Part shown: in pieces, positions 33,772-41,714 of the stretch | How the letters are laid out: each line of letters begins with the position of its first letter | How positions within the stretch are numbered: position 1 is the first letter of the stretch | From: an uncultured Collinsella sp. | Lineage (GTDB): Bacteria > Actinomycetota > Coriobacteriia > Coriobacteriales > Coriobacteriaceae | Assembly: GCA_900548565.1 (NCBI GenBank) | Contig: URKV01000002.1 | Span: 1 to 45,078, forward strand | DNA length: 45,078 bases | Reading direction: 5' to 3' | Position numbers and translations under genes: made by a program | The notes under the pieces: model-generated | What the model was told of the DNA's origin: nothing | Seen by the model: only the letters and a program-made list of their open reading frames with translations | Databases searched by the model: none

Positions 33772-35289
33772 ATGGGAACTTATCATAGTACACGAGGACG
33801 CACTTTATCGTGCTCAAGTAAGGTGGCAATCCGCACCGGCATCGCTCCCGACGGGGGTTTGTTTGTCTCGGACGAGCTCGGCACCCAGCAGGTCGATATC
33901 AGCTCGCTTGCAGCTAAATCGTACTTTGAAATCGCTCAAGATGTGTTGGGAATGTTACTGAATGATTACACGGCCGAAGAAATTTCGGCGTGTGTCGACG
34001 AGGCATACCGCGGCACGTTCGCGAGTGAAGAGGTTACGCCGCTCGTCAAACTCGACGCAGCGCCGGGCGCTGACGCCCCTCAGACCTATGTGATGGAGCT
34101 CTTTGGCGGCCCCACAAGCGCCTTCAAGGATGTCGCCCTGCAGATGCTCCCCCGTCTGATGGCCCGCACTTCCGCCAAGGACGGCGGCGCCGAGCGCATC
34201 ATGATCGTCACCGCCACGTCGGGCGACACGGGCAAGGCCGCGCTCGCCGGTTTTGCCGACGCTCCGGGCACGGGCATCACCGTCTTTTATCCCGAGGGCA
34301 AGGTCAGCCGCGTCCAGAACCTGCAGATGTCCACCCAGGAGGGCGGTAACGTCGCCGTCTGCGGCATCCGCGGCAACTTCGACGACGCCCAGAGTGCCGT
34401 CAAGCGCATCTTTGCCGATAAGGAGCTGGCCGAGCGTCTTGAGGCCGCCGGCACGGTGCTTTCGAGCGCCAACTCCATCAACGTCGGCCGCCTGGTGCCG
34501 CAGGTCGTCTACTACTTTGCCGCCTATGCGCAGCTGCTGCGCGCCGGCGCCATCGAGGCCGGCGACGCCGTGGAGTTCTGCGTGCCGACCGGCAACTTTG
34601 GCGATATTCTGGCCGGCTACTACGCCAAGCGCATGGGTCTGCCCGTCGCCAAGCTCATCGTCGCGAGCGACAAGAACAACGTGCTCGCTGACTTCCTGAC
34701 TACCGGCGTCTACGACCGCAACCGTCCGTTCTTCACGACCATCTCGCCGTCGATGGACATCCTTATTAGCTCCAACCTGGAGCGCATGCTGTACTTCCTG
34801 TCCGATGGCGACTGCGAGCTCGTTGCCGGCCTTATGGAGCAGCTTGCCCAGACGGGTCGCTACGAGGTTCCCGCCGACCTGCTGGCAAAGATTCAGAGCG
34901 TCTTTGGCTGCGGTTGGGCCAGCGAGGACGAGGTCCGCGCTGCCATCAAGAACTGCTGGGATGCAAACGGCTATGTGATCGACCCGCACACCGCTTGCGG
35001 CTATCACGTCTTTGAAAAGGTCGCCCCCGCCGAGGGCACCAAGGCCCGCGTGCTGCTTTCGACCGCAAGCCCCTACAAGTTCCCGCGCGCCTGCTGCGAC
35101 GCCCTGGGCCTCGACGTTCCCGAGGATGATTTTGAGGCTATGCGTGTACTCGAGCAGGCCACCAACACGGTCGCCCCGGTCCAACTCGCCGAGCTTGAGT
35201 CCAAGCCTGTCCGCTTCGAAGACGTCTGCGACGTAGCCGACATGGCCAACTACGTCGAGTCTGCAGCAAAAAAGATGACTACCAACTAA
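33772..35289 (+). CDS. thrC: Threonine synthase
   Basis: 505-residue PLP enzyme converting O-phosphohomoserine to threonine. The PLP lysine is in GPTSAFKDVALQ (about 121); TATSGDTGKAAL and VPTGNFGDILAGY are phosphate-binding and substrate segments of the class-I (long) family. ATG 33772 has GAGGAG 9 nt upstream; the frame extends to 33727 without a better site. A terminator follows, so thrB is probably expressed separately or by read-through. Confidence 0.95.
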   Translation: MGTYHSTRGRTLSCSSKVAIRTGIAPDGGLFVSDELGTQQVDISSLAAKSYFEIAQDVLGMLLNDYTAEEISACVDEAYRGTFASEEVTPLVKLDAAPGADAPQTYVMELFGGPTSAFKDVALQMLPRLMARTSAKDGGAERIMIVTATSGDTGKAALAGFADAPGTGITVFYPEGKVSRVQNLQMSTQEGGNVAVCGIRGNFDDAQSAVKRIFADKELAERLEAAGTVLSSANSINVGRLVPQVVYYFAAYAQLLRAGAIEAGDAVEFCVPTGNFGDILAGYYAKRMGLPVAKLIVASDKNNVLADFLTTGVYDRNRPFFTTISPSMDILISSNLERMLYFLSDGDCELVAGLMEQLAQTGRYEVPADLLAKIQSVFGCGWASEDEVRAAIKNCWDANGYVIDPHTACGYHVFEKVAPAEGTKARVLLSTASPYKFPRACCDALGLDVPEDDFEAMRVLEQATNTVAPVQLAELESKPVRFEDVCDVADMANYVESAAKKMTTN

Positions 35290-35302
35290 AACCCCCTATA
35301 AG

Positions 35303-35337
35303 GCGCCGGCGAAAGCCGGCGCACCTTCTTTTTATTT
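35303..35337 (+). terminator. Terminator after thrC
   Basis: GCGCCGGC (35303-35310) pairs with GCCGGCGC (35315-35322) around GAAA, followed by ACCTTCTTTTTATTT. Confidence 0.9.
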
Positions 35338-35365
35338 AGCTTTCGGGATAATGACGAGCATGCGA

Positions 35366-35477
35366 GCGGGTCTGGCCGTTTAGTTCGTCGCGAGTTCCGC
35401 ACGAGCCGGAAAGCACTTAATGTGCTTTCCGAGCGAGCCAGGACTGCCCGAGCAGCGAACTAAACGGCCAGACCCGC
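35366..35477. repeat. Nested double inverted repeat between thrC and thrB
   Basis: Outer arms 35366-35387 and 35456-35477 are a perfect 22-bp inverted repeat (core CTGGCCGTTTAGTTCG). Inside, CGGAAAGCAC (35407-35416) pairs with GTGCTTTCCG (35422-35431). The right arm ends 3 nt before the thrB Shine-Dalgarno. Confidence 0.95.
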
Positions 35478-35491
35478 CCAGGAGGACCCAC

Positions 35492-36373
35492 ATGATCAAA
35501 ATCACCGTCCCAGCAACCAGCGCCAACCTAGGCATCGGCTACGACACCCTCGGCATGGCCGTCAGCCTCTACTCGCACTTCACCTTCGAGCGCGCCGACA
35601 AGCTCACCATCACGGGCTGCCCCGAGGAGTTCCAAAACGAGAATAACCTGGTCTATGTGAGCTTTGTCGATGCTCTGGCCGCCTGGGGCGAGCCGGCTTT
35701 TCCCGTTGCCATCGACATTCAGACCGACGTGCCCGTCGCCCGCGGCCTGGGTTCCAGCTCCACCTGCGTCGTCGCTGGCATCATGGCGGCCGCCGCGCTG
35801 ACGGGCCACACCGTCGACCGCGCCGAGCTCGTCCGCATTGCCACCGAGGTCGAGGGCCATCCCGATAACGTCGCCCCTGCCATCCTGGGCGGTGCCGTTT
35901 GCTCCTTTACGCCGACTGATTCGCTCCCCCAGTGCCTGCGCTACGAGGTGAGCGATCGCTTGCGTTTTATTACCGTGATTCCGCCCTACGAGGTACATAC
36001 GAGCGAGGCGCGCAAGGTCGTGCCGCAGGAGATTCCGCTCTCCACCGCCGTGTGGCAAATGGGCCGCATCGCCGGTATGACGCGCGGCTTGGAGACTGGT
36101 GACCTCGACCTGATTGCCGCCGCCAATGACGACCGCATCCAGGAACCCTATCGTCGCCGTCTGATTCCCGACTACAACGCTGTGCGCGACACCTGCCTTA
36201 ACGGCGGTGCCAAGACCATCTGGATCAGCGGTTCGGGCTCGACCCTTATGGCTGTGACCGACGATACCATCGTGGCAAAGTTCCTGCAGGTCAAGCTGCG
36301 CGAGCAGTTCCCTAAGTGTGATACGCATATTCTGACGTGCGACACGGAAGGCGCCCAGATCGAATACCTGTAG
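35492..36373 (+). CDS. thrB: Homoserine kinase
   Basis: 293-residue GHMP-superfamily kinase making O-phosphohomoserine for thrC. PATSANLGIGYDTLG at the N-terminus and the ATP-binding loop VARGLGSSSTCVVAG (about 90-104) are hallmarks. ATG 35492 has GGAGG 7 nt upstream; the longer frame from 35420 runs through the nested repeat and is not coding. Homoserine dehydrogenase is not in the window. Confidence 0.95.
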   Translation: MIKITVPATSANLGIGYDTLGMAVSLYSHFTFERADKLTITGCPEEFQNENNLVYVSFVDALAAWGEPAFPVAIDIQTDVPVARGLGSSSTCVVAGIMAAAALTGHTVDRAELVRIATEVEGHPDNVAPAILGGAVCSFTPTDSLPQCLRYEVSDRLRFITVIPPYEVHTSEARKVVPQEIPLSTAVWQMGRIAGMTRGLETGDLDLIAAANDDRIQEPYRRRLIPDYNAVRDTCLNGGAKTIWISGSGSTLMAVTDDTIVAKFLQVKLREQFPKCDTHILTCDTEGAQIEYL

Positions 36374-36394
36374 TCGCCGTCCCGTATACTCGCC

Positions 36395-36519
36395 GGGGAG
36401 ACCAGGGGCTTTGCCCCCAAATCGTCCTCGGACATGGCAGGACCCCCGCTGCGCACTTCGTGCGGCGGGGGTCCTGCCGTCCTGCGGAAAGATTTGGGGG
36501 CAAAGCCCCTGGCCTCCCC
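36395..36519. repeat. Nested double inverted repeat after thrB
   Basis: Outer arms 36395-36423 and 36491-36519 pair at 28 of 29 positions (core AGGGGCTTTGCCCCCAAATC). Inside, GGCAGGACCCCCGC (36436-36449) pairs perfectly with 36465-36478, capped by CGCAC-TTC-GTGCG. It lies between convergent thrB and the HTH gene, 22 nt after the thrB stop. Confidence 0.95.
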
Positions 36520-36655
36520 TACGTTCACTTCGCTGGCGGCGGCTACAGGGACCTACACTCTGTAAAAGCGCCGGGCTGATAGTTGCTTTTTATTGGTAGG
36601 GGCTCTTGCTAGGTAGGGACACTTACTAGTGACAGGCTTCGCCTGTGCGCTTGGT

Positions 36656-37354
36656 TTACGCTGCGCTGGTTTCTTTGTATTCGAAGACTGGTTCTAGGAG
36701 GTCTTCGATGTTGCAGTGGAGGGCTTTTGCTATGGCTCTTACGCTTGTTACCGAAGCTTCATTGATGTTTCTCTGGCGCTGCTCGTACATTTGGATTGAG
36801 CGGAGTGACACATCCGATTCGTATGCCAGATCTTGTTGGGTTTTCTTGAGCCTCTTTCTTGCTAACGCAAGTTTGGTTTGCCTGGACGCTTTTTTCGCCA
36901 TATCGCAGACGAGGCGAGCCACGCGTTCCTCCGAGGCTTCGTGCCAGGGGTAGTACAGCCCGCGCAACACATCGAATGGAACGACATGCAGCAAATCTTC
37001 GAAAGACTCTCCTAGGCGCCACTGAAGGTATGCCAATATCCAGCCTGTCCAATATTCCGGTGTCTTTTCGAATCGATAGGTTCGATTTGGCATCGGCCTT
37101 GATTGATAGCCGGACCTTTCGGCAATGAGCGCGAACAGCTCAACGCCCGATTTTCCCGACACTACCCATGCGTTGCCGCGTTCGAACTCGCGGGCTACGC
37201 CGCTCAGGCAAAAGAGTTCAGCAACTTCCGATCCTTCTGCCCCATAATCGTTAACGGCATAGTCAAAGCAGTCGCCGAGGTTGTTCATTGCATCCTCGAG
37301 GTAGTAGACGGGGTATGTCCTACTCGGCCCACGATCCGTTAACTCTTGGATCAT
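36656..37354 (-). CDS. HTH protein, putative antitoxin partner of the DUF3990 protein
   Basis: 232 residues. The N-terminal part (about 20-80) has a short domain (LGDCFDYAVNDYGAEGSEVA, then FCLSGVAREFERG) like small partners of DUF3990 proteins; a middle helical region (about 90-150) follows; the C-terminal 65 residues form a Cro/CI-type HTH (KKTQQDLAYESDVSLRSIQM). Its ATG 37354 (GGAGGG 9 nt upstream) lies inside the DUF3990 gene, a 35-nt overlap, so the two are translationally coupled. Probable role: neutralises the upstream protein and represses the operon at 38019-38065. This is inferred from layout and family. Confidence 0.75.
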   Translation of the reverse strand: MIQELTDRGPSRTYPVYYLEDAMNNLGDCFDYAVNDYGAEGSEVAELFCLSGVAREFERGNAWVVSGKSGVELFALIAERSGYQSRPMPNRTYRFEKTPEYWTGWILAYLQWRLGESFEDLLHVVPFDVLRGLYYPWHEASEERVARLVCDMAKKASRQTKLALARKRLKKTQQDLAYESDVSLRSIQMYEQRQRNINEASVTSVRAIAKALHCNIEDLLEPVFEYKETSAA

Positions 37355-38003
37355 TTAAATCAACCCTCCCTGCCATCAAATCCCTAATGTCGACACCATC
37401 AGAGTCAAATCCGTTTACAGTATCCAGGTACTTTCGTCGAGCGTTCTGTTCTCGCTCAAATCGTTTGGGATAAAACTCAGCTCCCGAGGCCTGCTTCCAA
37501 TCGCGGAACTTAATCGCCGAGAACGCACGCTCACTCATAAGCGCATATTGAATGCCCAAATCCCCCAAAAACATAATGCGCTGCAATTGCCTGAGCGAGA
37601 TCATGCCGTTGACAAACTGTCTTGCAAACGAGAAATAGGAATCGTCTGCACGATAGCCTCGAATAACGTCATAGGGAGAAATATCAATCAGGCAGTTATC
37701 CAGCAGATAACGAAGCCCCTCGCGTGCTACTGGCGTTGAAACATTGAACTCTCTGTTATTCGCCAGAATTGCAAGCCAGTTGAGAATCGAGAACTCACCT
37801 GATTCCAAATCCAAAAACGCAAGGCCATCTAAATCAAGCTCATATCGATTGGCAATGCCATCAGACTCGGTCCGACATGCCCACTCCATTGCCATTTCCT
37901 CATGCGGTGTGCAATAAAACCCGCGCCCATAGTCATTGAATTGTCTGCATTTATCCAACGATGGATGATCGACAACAACGTCCGACCCATGCCAAAGCTC
38001 CAT
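37320..38003 (-). CDS. DUF3990 protein, putative ADP-ribosyltransferase-like toxin
   Basis: 228 residues. The N-terminus MELWHGSDVVVDHPSL and the segment YGRGFYCTPHEEMAMEWA are the signature of DUF3990, a family placed in the ADP-ribosyltransferase fold; the His of WHGS and the Tyr of GFYCT would be NAD-binding positions. The C-terminal half includes a helical region with SYFSFARQFVNGMISLRQLQ. ATG 38003 is chosen because GGAGG lies 5 nt upstream. It is the first gene of a two-gene, overlapping operon behind a symmetric operator, the layout of a toxin-antitoxin module. Target unknown. Confidence 0.78.
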   Translation of the reverse strand: MELWHGSDVVVDHPSLDKCRQFNDYGRGFYCTPHEEMAMEWACRTESDGIANRYELDLDGLAFLDLESGEFSILNWLAILANNREFNVSTPVAREGLRYLLDNCLIDISPYDVIRGYRADDSYFSFARQFVNGMISLRQLQRIMFLGDLGIQYALMSERAFSAIKFRDWKQASGAEFYPKRFEREQNARRKYLDTVNGFDSDGVDIRDLMAGRVDLNDPRVNGSWAE

Positions 38004-38018
38004 ATCGACCTCCAAAAA

Positions 38019-38065
38019 ATATCACCTCAGTGATAGTTTACCAATAACTATCACTGAGGTGATAT
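38019..38065. promoter_or_regulatory. Double-palindrome operator of the DUF3990/HTH operon
   Basis: Arms ATATCACCTCAGTGATAGTT (38019-38038) and its exact reverse complement (38046-38065) are separated by 7 nt. Each arm is itself a palindrome (TATCAC-N4-GTGATA), so there are four TATCAC half-sites. It fills most of the 80-bp gap before the DUF3990 gene. Confidence 0.88.
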
Positions 38066-38084
38066 AGATGAGAGCTTTTGAGGG

Positions 38085-38114
38085 GCCGAGGCCTGACTAA
38101 AGGCAGGCCTCGGC
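38085..38114 (-). terminator. Terminator overlapping the end of engB
   Basis: GCCGAGGCCTG (38085-38095) pairs perfectly with CAGGCCTCGGC (38104-38114) around an 8-nt loop containing the engB stop codon. The T-run is weak. Confidence 0.65.
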
Positions 38115-38687
38115 AATGCGGCGCTTAAGCTCATCGATGCCGGTGCCGGTCTGGGAGCTTGTGATGATCACGTTCTCGGCCGGAACGTTGAGCTGCTTTT
38201 TGATGGCTGCTGCCTGGCGGGCCTGCTGGGTGCGGCTGAGCTTGTCGGCTTTGGTGAGGCAAACGATAAAGTTGAACTCGTTGCCCTGTAGGTAGTCGAT
38301 CATGTCGTGGTCGAGCTTGCTGGGGTCGTGACGAATGTCCACCAGTGATACGACCAAGTTAAAGCTGCGCTCGGAGTCGAAAAAGTCGCCGATAAGCTCG
38401 GCCCAGCGGTCGCGCTCGGCCTTGGAGCGACGGGCGAAACCGTAACCCGGCAGGTCCACGAAATGCACGTCATCGGCCTCAAAGAAGTTGATGTTGCTCG
38501 TCTTGCCCGGCGTACTGGAAACCTTGACTAGGTTCTTGCGGCCAAATAGCTTGTTCATAATCGACGACTTGCCCACGTTGGAGCGGCCGACAAAGCTCAC
38601 CTCGGGGCAGGTGGACTCGGGAATCTGCGAAACCTTGCCATAGCTGGCGACGAACTTGGCAAGCTGGTAGTTAATGGAATCGGCCAT
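38097..38687 (-). CDS. engB: Ribosome biogenesis GTP-binding protein YsxC/EngB
   Basis: 196-residue TRAFAC GTPase needed for late large-subunit assembly. G1 GRSNVGKSS (about 33-41), G2 Thr in STPGKTSNINFF, G3 DLPGYGFA, G4 TKADK and G5 SSQTGTG are all intact. ATG 38687 has AAGGAG 5 nt upstream; a GTG at 38693 would overlap the ribosome site. Confidence 0.96.
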   Translation of the reverse strand: MADSINYQLAKFVASYGKVSQIPESTCPEVSFVGRSNVGKSSIMNKLFGRKNLVKVSSTPGKTSNINFFEADDVHFVDLPGYGFARRSKAERDRWAELIGDFFDSERSFNLVVSLVDIRHDPSKLDHDMIDYLQGNEFNFIVCLTKADKLSRTQQARQAAAIKKQLNVPAENVIITSSQTGTGIDELKRRIAEACL

Positions 38688-38725
38688 GGACACTCCTTGG
38701 TCGTAGGTTCTTACAAATAGACGCG

Positions 38726-39466
38726 CTATTGCGCAGCGGCAATGCGGCGGACGATATCGAGCGTAATGTCACTTGCGACACGCGCGTACTCGAACAGATC
38801 GAACTCTCGCTCGCAAATTGCATCGTACACCTCGTCACAATTATCGCTGATAGCGCGCAACACCAGGCAATCGACACCATTTTTGGTTGCGACATGGGCA
38901 ATTGCCGCGCCCTCCATGCCGACACAATCGGCATGCGTCGCCTCGATAGCGTCGTTGCGCATGGTGGCGCCCGTCACAAAGCGGTTACCCGTGGCAATCG
39001 TGCCGACCAGGAACTGCTTGGTGCCCTCGTTCGAAGCGACTGCATCTGTCGAAGCGTCAACAAACCCACGCTCAGTAAGCACGTCGGCGGCGATATCAAC
39101 CAGCGCGGGCGTCGAGCCAAACTCCTCGAGCCCCGGTGCGGACTCGGCGATAAGCGCGGTATCGGTATCCAGATAGCGCAGGCGTTTGCCGATGACCACG
39201 TCGTCGATATGGAGCTTGGGGTTCAAACCGCCCGCAATGCCCGAAAACACAACAGCCTGCGGAGCATACTTGCTAATGAGGTGCTGTGTTGCAGCGGCGG
39301 CGTTCACCGTGCCCATGCCCGCCGTTGTGGCGACAACTGTCAGGCCGTCGAGCTCACCGCTCACAACGGTCAAGCCCGCCTCCCGCGCCTCGCAAACGTC
39401 GCTCAGCTCTTCCTTAATCTGCATGATCTCTTTTTCGAGCGCACCGATAATCGCGATGGTAGCCAT
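38726..39466 (-). CDS. mtnN: 5'-methylthioadenosine/S-adenosylhomocysteine nucleosidase
   Basis: 246-residue enzyme that cleaves adenine from methylthioadenosine and S-adenosylhomocysteine, recycling SAM by-products. ATIAIIGALEKEI (catalytic Glu near residue 11), VFSGIAGGLNP and the C-terminal VLRAISDNCDE (catalytic Asp) are visible. ATG 39466 has GGGGAA upstream. It is followed 38 bp later by engB. A perfect 7-bp palindrome (GTTTGAC-CTC-GTCAAAC, 39521-39537) lies in its upstream region. Confidence 0.93.
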   Translation of the reverse strand: MATIAIIGALEKEIMQIKEELSDVCEAREAGLTVVSGELDGLTVVATTAGMGTVNAAAATQHLISKYAPQAVVFSGIAGGLNPKLHIDDVVIGKRLRYLDTDTALIAESAPGLEEFGSTPALVDIAADVLTERGFVDASTDAVASNEGTKQFLVGTIATGNRFVTGATMRNDAIEATHADCVGMEGAAIAHVATKNGVDCLVLRAISDNCDEVYDAICEREFDLFEYARVASDITLDIVRRIAAAQ

Positions 39467-39590
39467 ACCATTCCCCAAACCTATACGAAATTCTCAACCT
39501 CGGTATGGTACCAGCATTTTGTTTGACCTCGTCAAACGAACACGCCAAGCCAGTGCAGCTCGCGTATCATAAAGGGGCAAAAATAGCACG

Positions 39591-40409
39591 CTATCCGATT
39601 GCGTTTTTGAGCTCCGCACGGCGCTTTTTCATGCCGGTCATAACGGCATTGCGCAACTCGGGCATGCGCGCGGTATCCATCTGGGGCACGCCCTCGAGCT
39701 TATAGGGAATGCCCAGTTGCTCGTACTTGACGACACCCATCGTGTGATACGGCAGCATTTCCAGGCCCACCACGTTGTGCCATGGAGCGATGAGGCGACC
39801 GAGCTTCTCGCACTCCTCCGCCGTGTCGGTAATGCCCGGCACAACCACGTGGCGGATAACGACCTTGATATTGCGACGTGCAAGCTCATCGCCAAACGCC
39901 AGGATGCGTGCGGGATCACAACCGGTCAGCTTTTTATGCTCGACCGGGTCGGCATGCTTAATATCGAGCAGTACCATGTCGGTCTCGTTGAGCACGGCAT
40001 CGAACTTCTCGGGGTGGTTGGGGTCAAATGCATAGCCACAGCTATCTAGGCAGGTATGTACACGGCCATCGGGGTTGTTATGCATAGCACGAAACAGATC
40101 GGCCAAAAACTCGGGCTGCAGGAGCGGCTCGCCGCCGGACACCGTAATGCCACCGCTGCGATAGAACTCGTGGTTACTCTGGAACTCATCCATCAGGTGT
40201 TCGACGGTCACCATGGTGCCGCCGTTGACCGACCAGGTATCGGGATTGTGGCAATACGCGCAGCGCATGGGACAGCCCTGAACAAACACCACAAAGCGGA
40301 TGCCGGGTCCGTCGACCGTTCCCATCGTCTCGATCGAATGCACGCGGCCAAGGGCAAACGCAGAGTCCTCGGGACGAGCGTCCACACCCTCAAGCGTCAT
40401 TTCTGCCAT
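39591..40409 (-). CDS. pflA: Pyruvate formate-lyase-activating enzyme
   Basis: 272-residue radical SAM enzyme that puts the glycyl radical on pyruvate formate-lyase. The cluster motif CPMRCAYC lies in VQGCPMRCAYCHNPDTW (about 52-59 from ATG 40409), then TVSGGEPLLQPEFL and the HHVVxPGxTD-like RHVVVPGITD; MLPYHTMG near the end is typical of PflA. The pfl gene is not adjacent in this window. AAGG lies about 8 nt before the chosen ATG; other ATGs at 40439 and 40400 have weaker sites. Confidence 0.92.
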   Translation of the reverse strand: MAEMTLEGVDARPEDSAFALGRVHSIETMGTVDGPGIRFVVFVQGCPMRCAYCHNPDTWSVNGGTMVTVEHLMDEFQSNHEFYRSGGITVSGGEPLLQPEFLADLFRAMHNNPDGRVHTCLDSCGYAFDPNHPEKFDAVLNETDMVLLDIKHADPVEHKKLTGCDPARILAFGDELARRNIKVVIRHVVVPGITDTAEECEKLGRLIAPWHNVVGLEMLPYHTMGVVKYEQLGIPYKLEGVPQMDTARMPELRNAVMTGMKKRRAELKNAIG

Positions 40410-40519
40410 TCGCGCTACCTTGCCTCTCCTTGGATGCAACCAATTAAAATGCCAGAGTCATTCTAGCCCATGCGTTTGCGTTTAAACGTCTCGGACTAGA
40501 ACGGCACGTTTTAATCTAT

Positions 40520-40541
40520 CCCCCATCACCATGGCTGGGGG
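40520..40541 (-). terminator. Terminator of the DegV gene
   Basis: CCCCCA (40520-40525) pairs with TGGGGG (40536-40541) around a 10-nt loop; on the minus strand it is followed by ATAGATTAAAA. Confidence 0.6.
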
Positions 40542-40583
40542 CTACGTCGAGATGTCAGGCTGAAGAACGCTCGCCTGCGGCCT

Positions 40584-41438
40584 TTACGCTTTAAGCGTGA
40601 GCACCGCACCGAAGGCGGTCGGGCCGCAGTGGCTCGAGATGACGCCGCCGACCTGAGTCCAGGTAACGTCCTTAAAGCCCAGGTCATGCGCATAGACTTC
40701 CATGTCATCGCGCAGCTCCTGGGAAAGGCCTACCGAATACGCCAGGCCAATATGCGAGTAGTCGATCTCGCCCTTCTCTACCATGTGATCAATAAAGGCG
40801 CGGGCGCACTTGAGCATAGAACCGCGGAACTTCTTGGTCGCCACGAACTTGCCGCCCGTCACCTCAATGCAGGGCTTAATCTTGAGCAGATGGGCACCGA
40901 GGAATGCCACGTTGGACAAACGACCGCCGGCCTTAAGGAAGGCGAGATCGGTTGGGACAAAGCCCAACAGCACGCGGTCCATGACCGAATTGGTGAAGGC
41001 GAAAATTTCGTCAACGGTGGCATCGGGATGAGCCTCAATATACTTGGCGGTCTCGACGACAACGAGCGACTGGCCTACCGAGACAAAGCGCGTGTCCATG
41101 GAGTAGACGTAATCGCGACCCTTGGCGGCGATCTTCGATGATTGATGCGAGCAGGTCGTGGCCTCGGAATATGCAAGATGCAAAATAGTCGCGTCGGGTT
41201 GCTCGGCATGGATGCGGTCGTACACATGCGCAAAATCCGCTGGCGAACAGCCACTGGTCTTGGGCATCACACCAAACTCGTTGCAGCGCGAATAAATCTC
41301 GAGCGGATCGATCGAGCCGTCCTCGACGGTCTCGTCACCAATCGTGACATGCATAGGCACGCGCACGATACCGTAGCGTTCGCAAAGCTCCGGCGTCACA
41401 TCCGAACCAGACTCAACCACGATTACGTACTTGCCCAT
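40584..41438 (-). CDS. DegV family fatty-acid-binding protein
   Basis: 284-residue protein of the DegV/FakB family, which binds a fatty acid and presents it to a kinase (FakA) for phosphorylation. YVIVVESGSDV at the start, KTSGCSPADF (the T-S-x-P fatty-acid head-group site), and DLAFLKAGGRLSN with the following AFLGAHLLKIKPCIEV are family hallmarks. ATG 41438 matches the family start; its ribosome site is weak, and in-frame starts at 41462 and 41549 exist. No fakA is nearby. Confidence 0.92.
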   Translation of the reverse strand: MGKYVIVVESGSDVTPELCERYGIVRVPMHVTIGDETVEDGSIDPLEIYSRCNEFGVMPKTSGCSPADFAHVYDRIHAEQPDATILHLAYSEATTCSHQSSKIAAKGRDYVYSMDTRFVSVGQSLVVVETAKYIEAHPDATVDEIFAFTNSVMDRVLLGFVPTDLAFLKAGGRLSNVAFLGAHLLKIKPCIEVTGGKFVATKKFRGSMLKCARAFIDHMVEKGEIDYSHIGLAYSVGLSQELRDDMEVYAHDLGFKDVTWTQVGGVISSHCGPTAFGAVLTLKA

Positions 41439-41523
41439 TAATATCACGACCCATCTCGACATTGGCTTTTCAATACATGGCACGCACCGCCGCACTGTTG
41501 CACAACGGCGTCCAAGCGCCAAA

Positions 41524-41562
41524 GAGACGCCGTCCCTTGCACACAACAAAGGACAGCGTCTC
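41524..41562 (-). terminator. Imperfect hairpin downstream of the GH32 gene
   Basis: GAGACGCCGTCCCTTG and CAAAGGACAGCGTCTC pair at about 13 of 16 positions around a 7-nt loop; on the minus strand TTTGG follows. Between it and the GH32 stop nothing else is recognised; TTGCGG/TAATAA with 16-nt spacing (41628-41601, minus) is a possible DegV promoter. Confidence 0.5.
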
Positions 41563-41714
41563 CCTGGAAAACTCCGTGCTTATCTGAGATTCTACACGGT
41601 TTATTAAGGAGTGTTACTTATTCCGCAAACGGTCGCTATACGCGATAAACGGTAGTTCGCTGCGGCAACTGCGACACATTCCGCCTAACAAGTCCAATCG
41701 TGCTCCATGCACGG

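Noticed and set aside
41604..41652. Short leader peptide after TTAAGGAG
   Set aside because: The GTG lies inside or directly next to the Shine-Dalgarno and gives only 14 codons with no downstream plus-strand gene.
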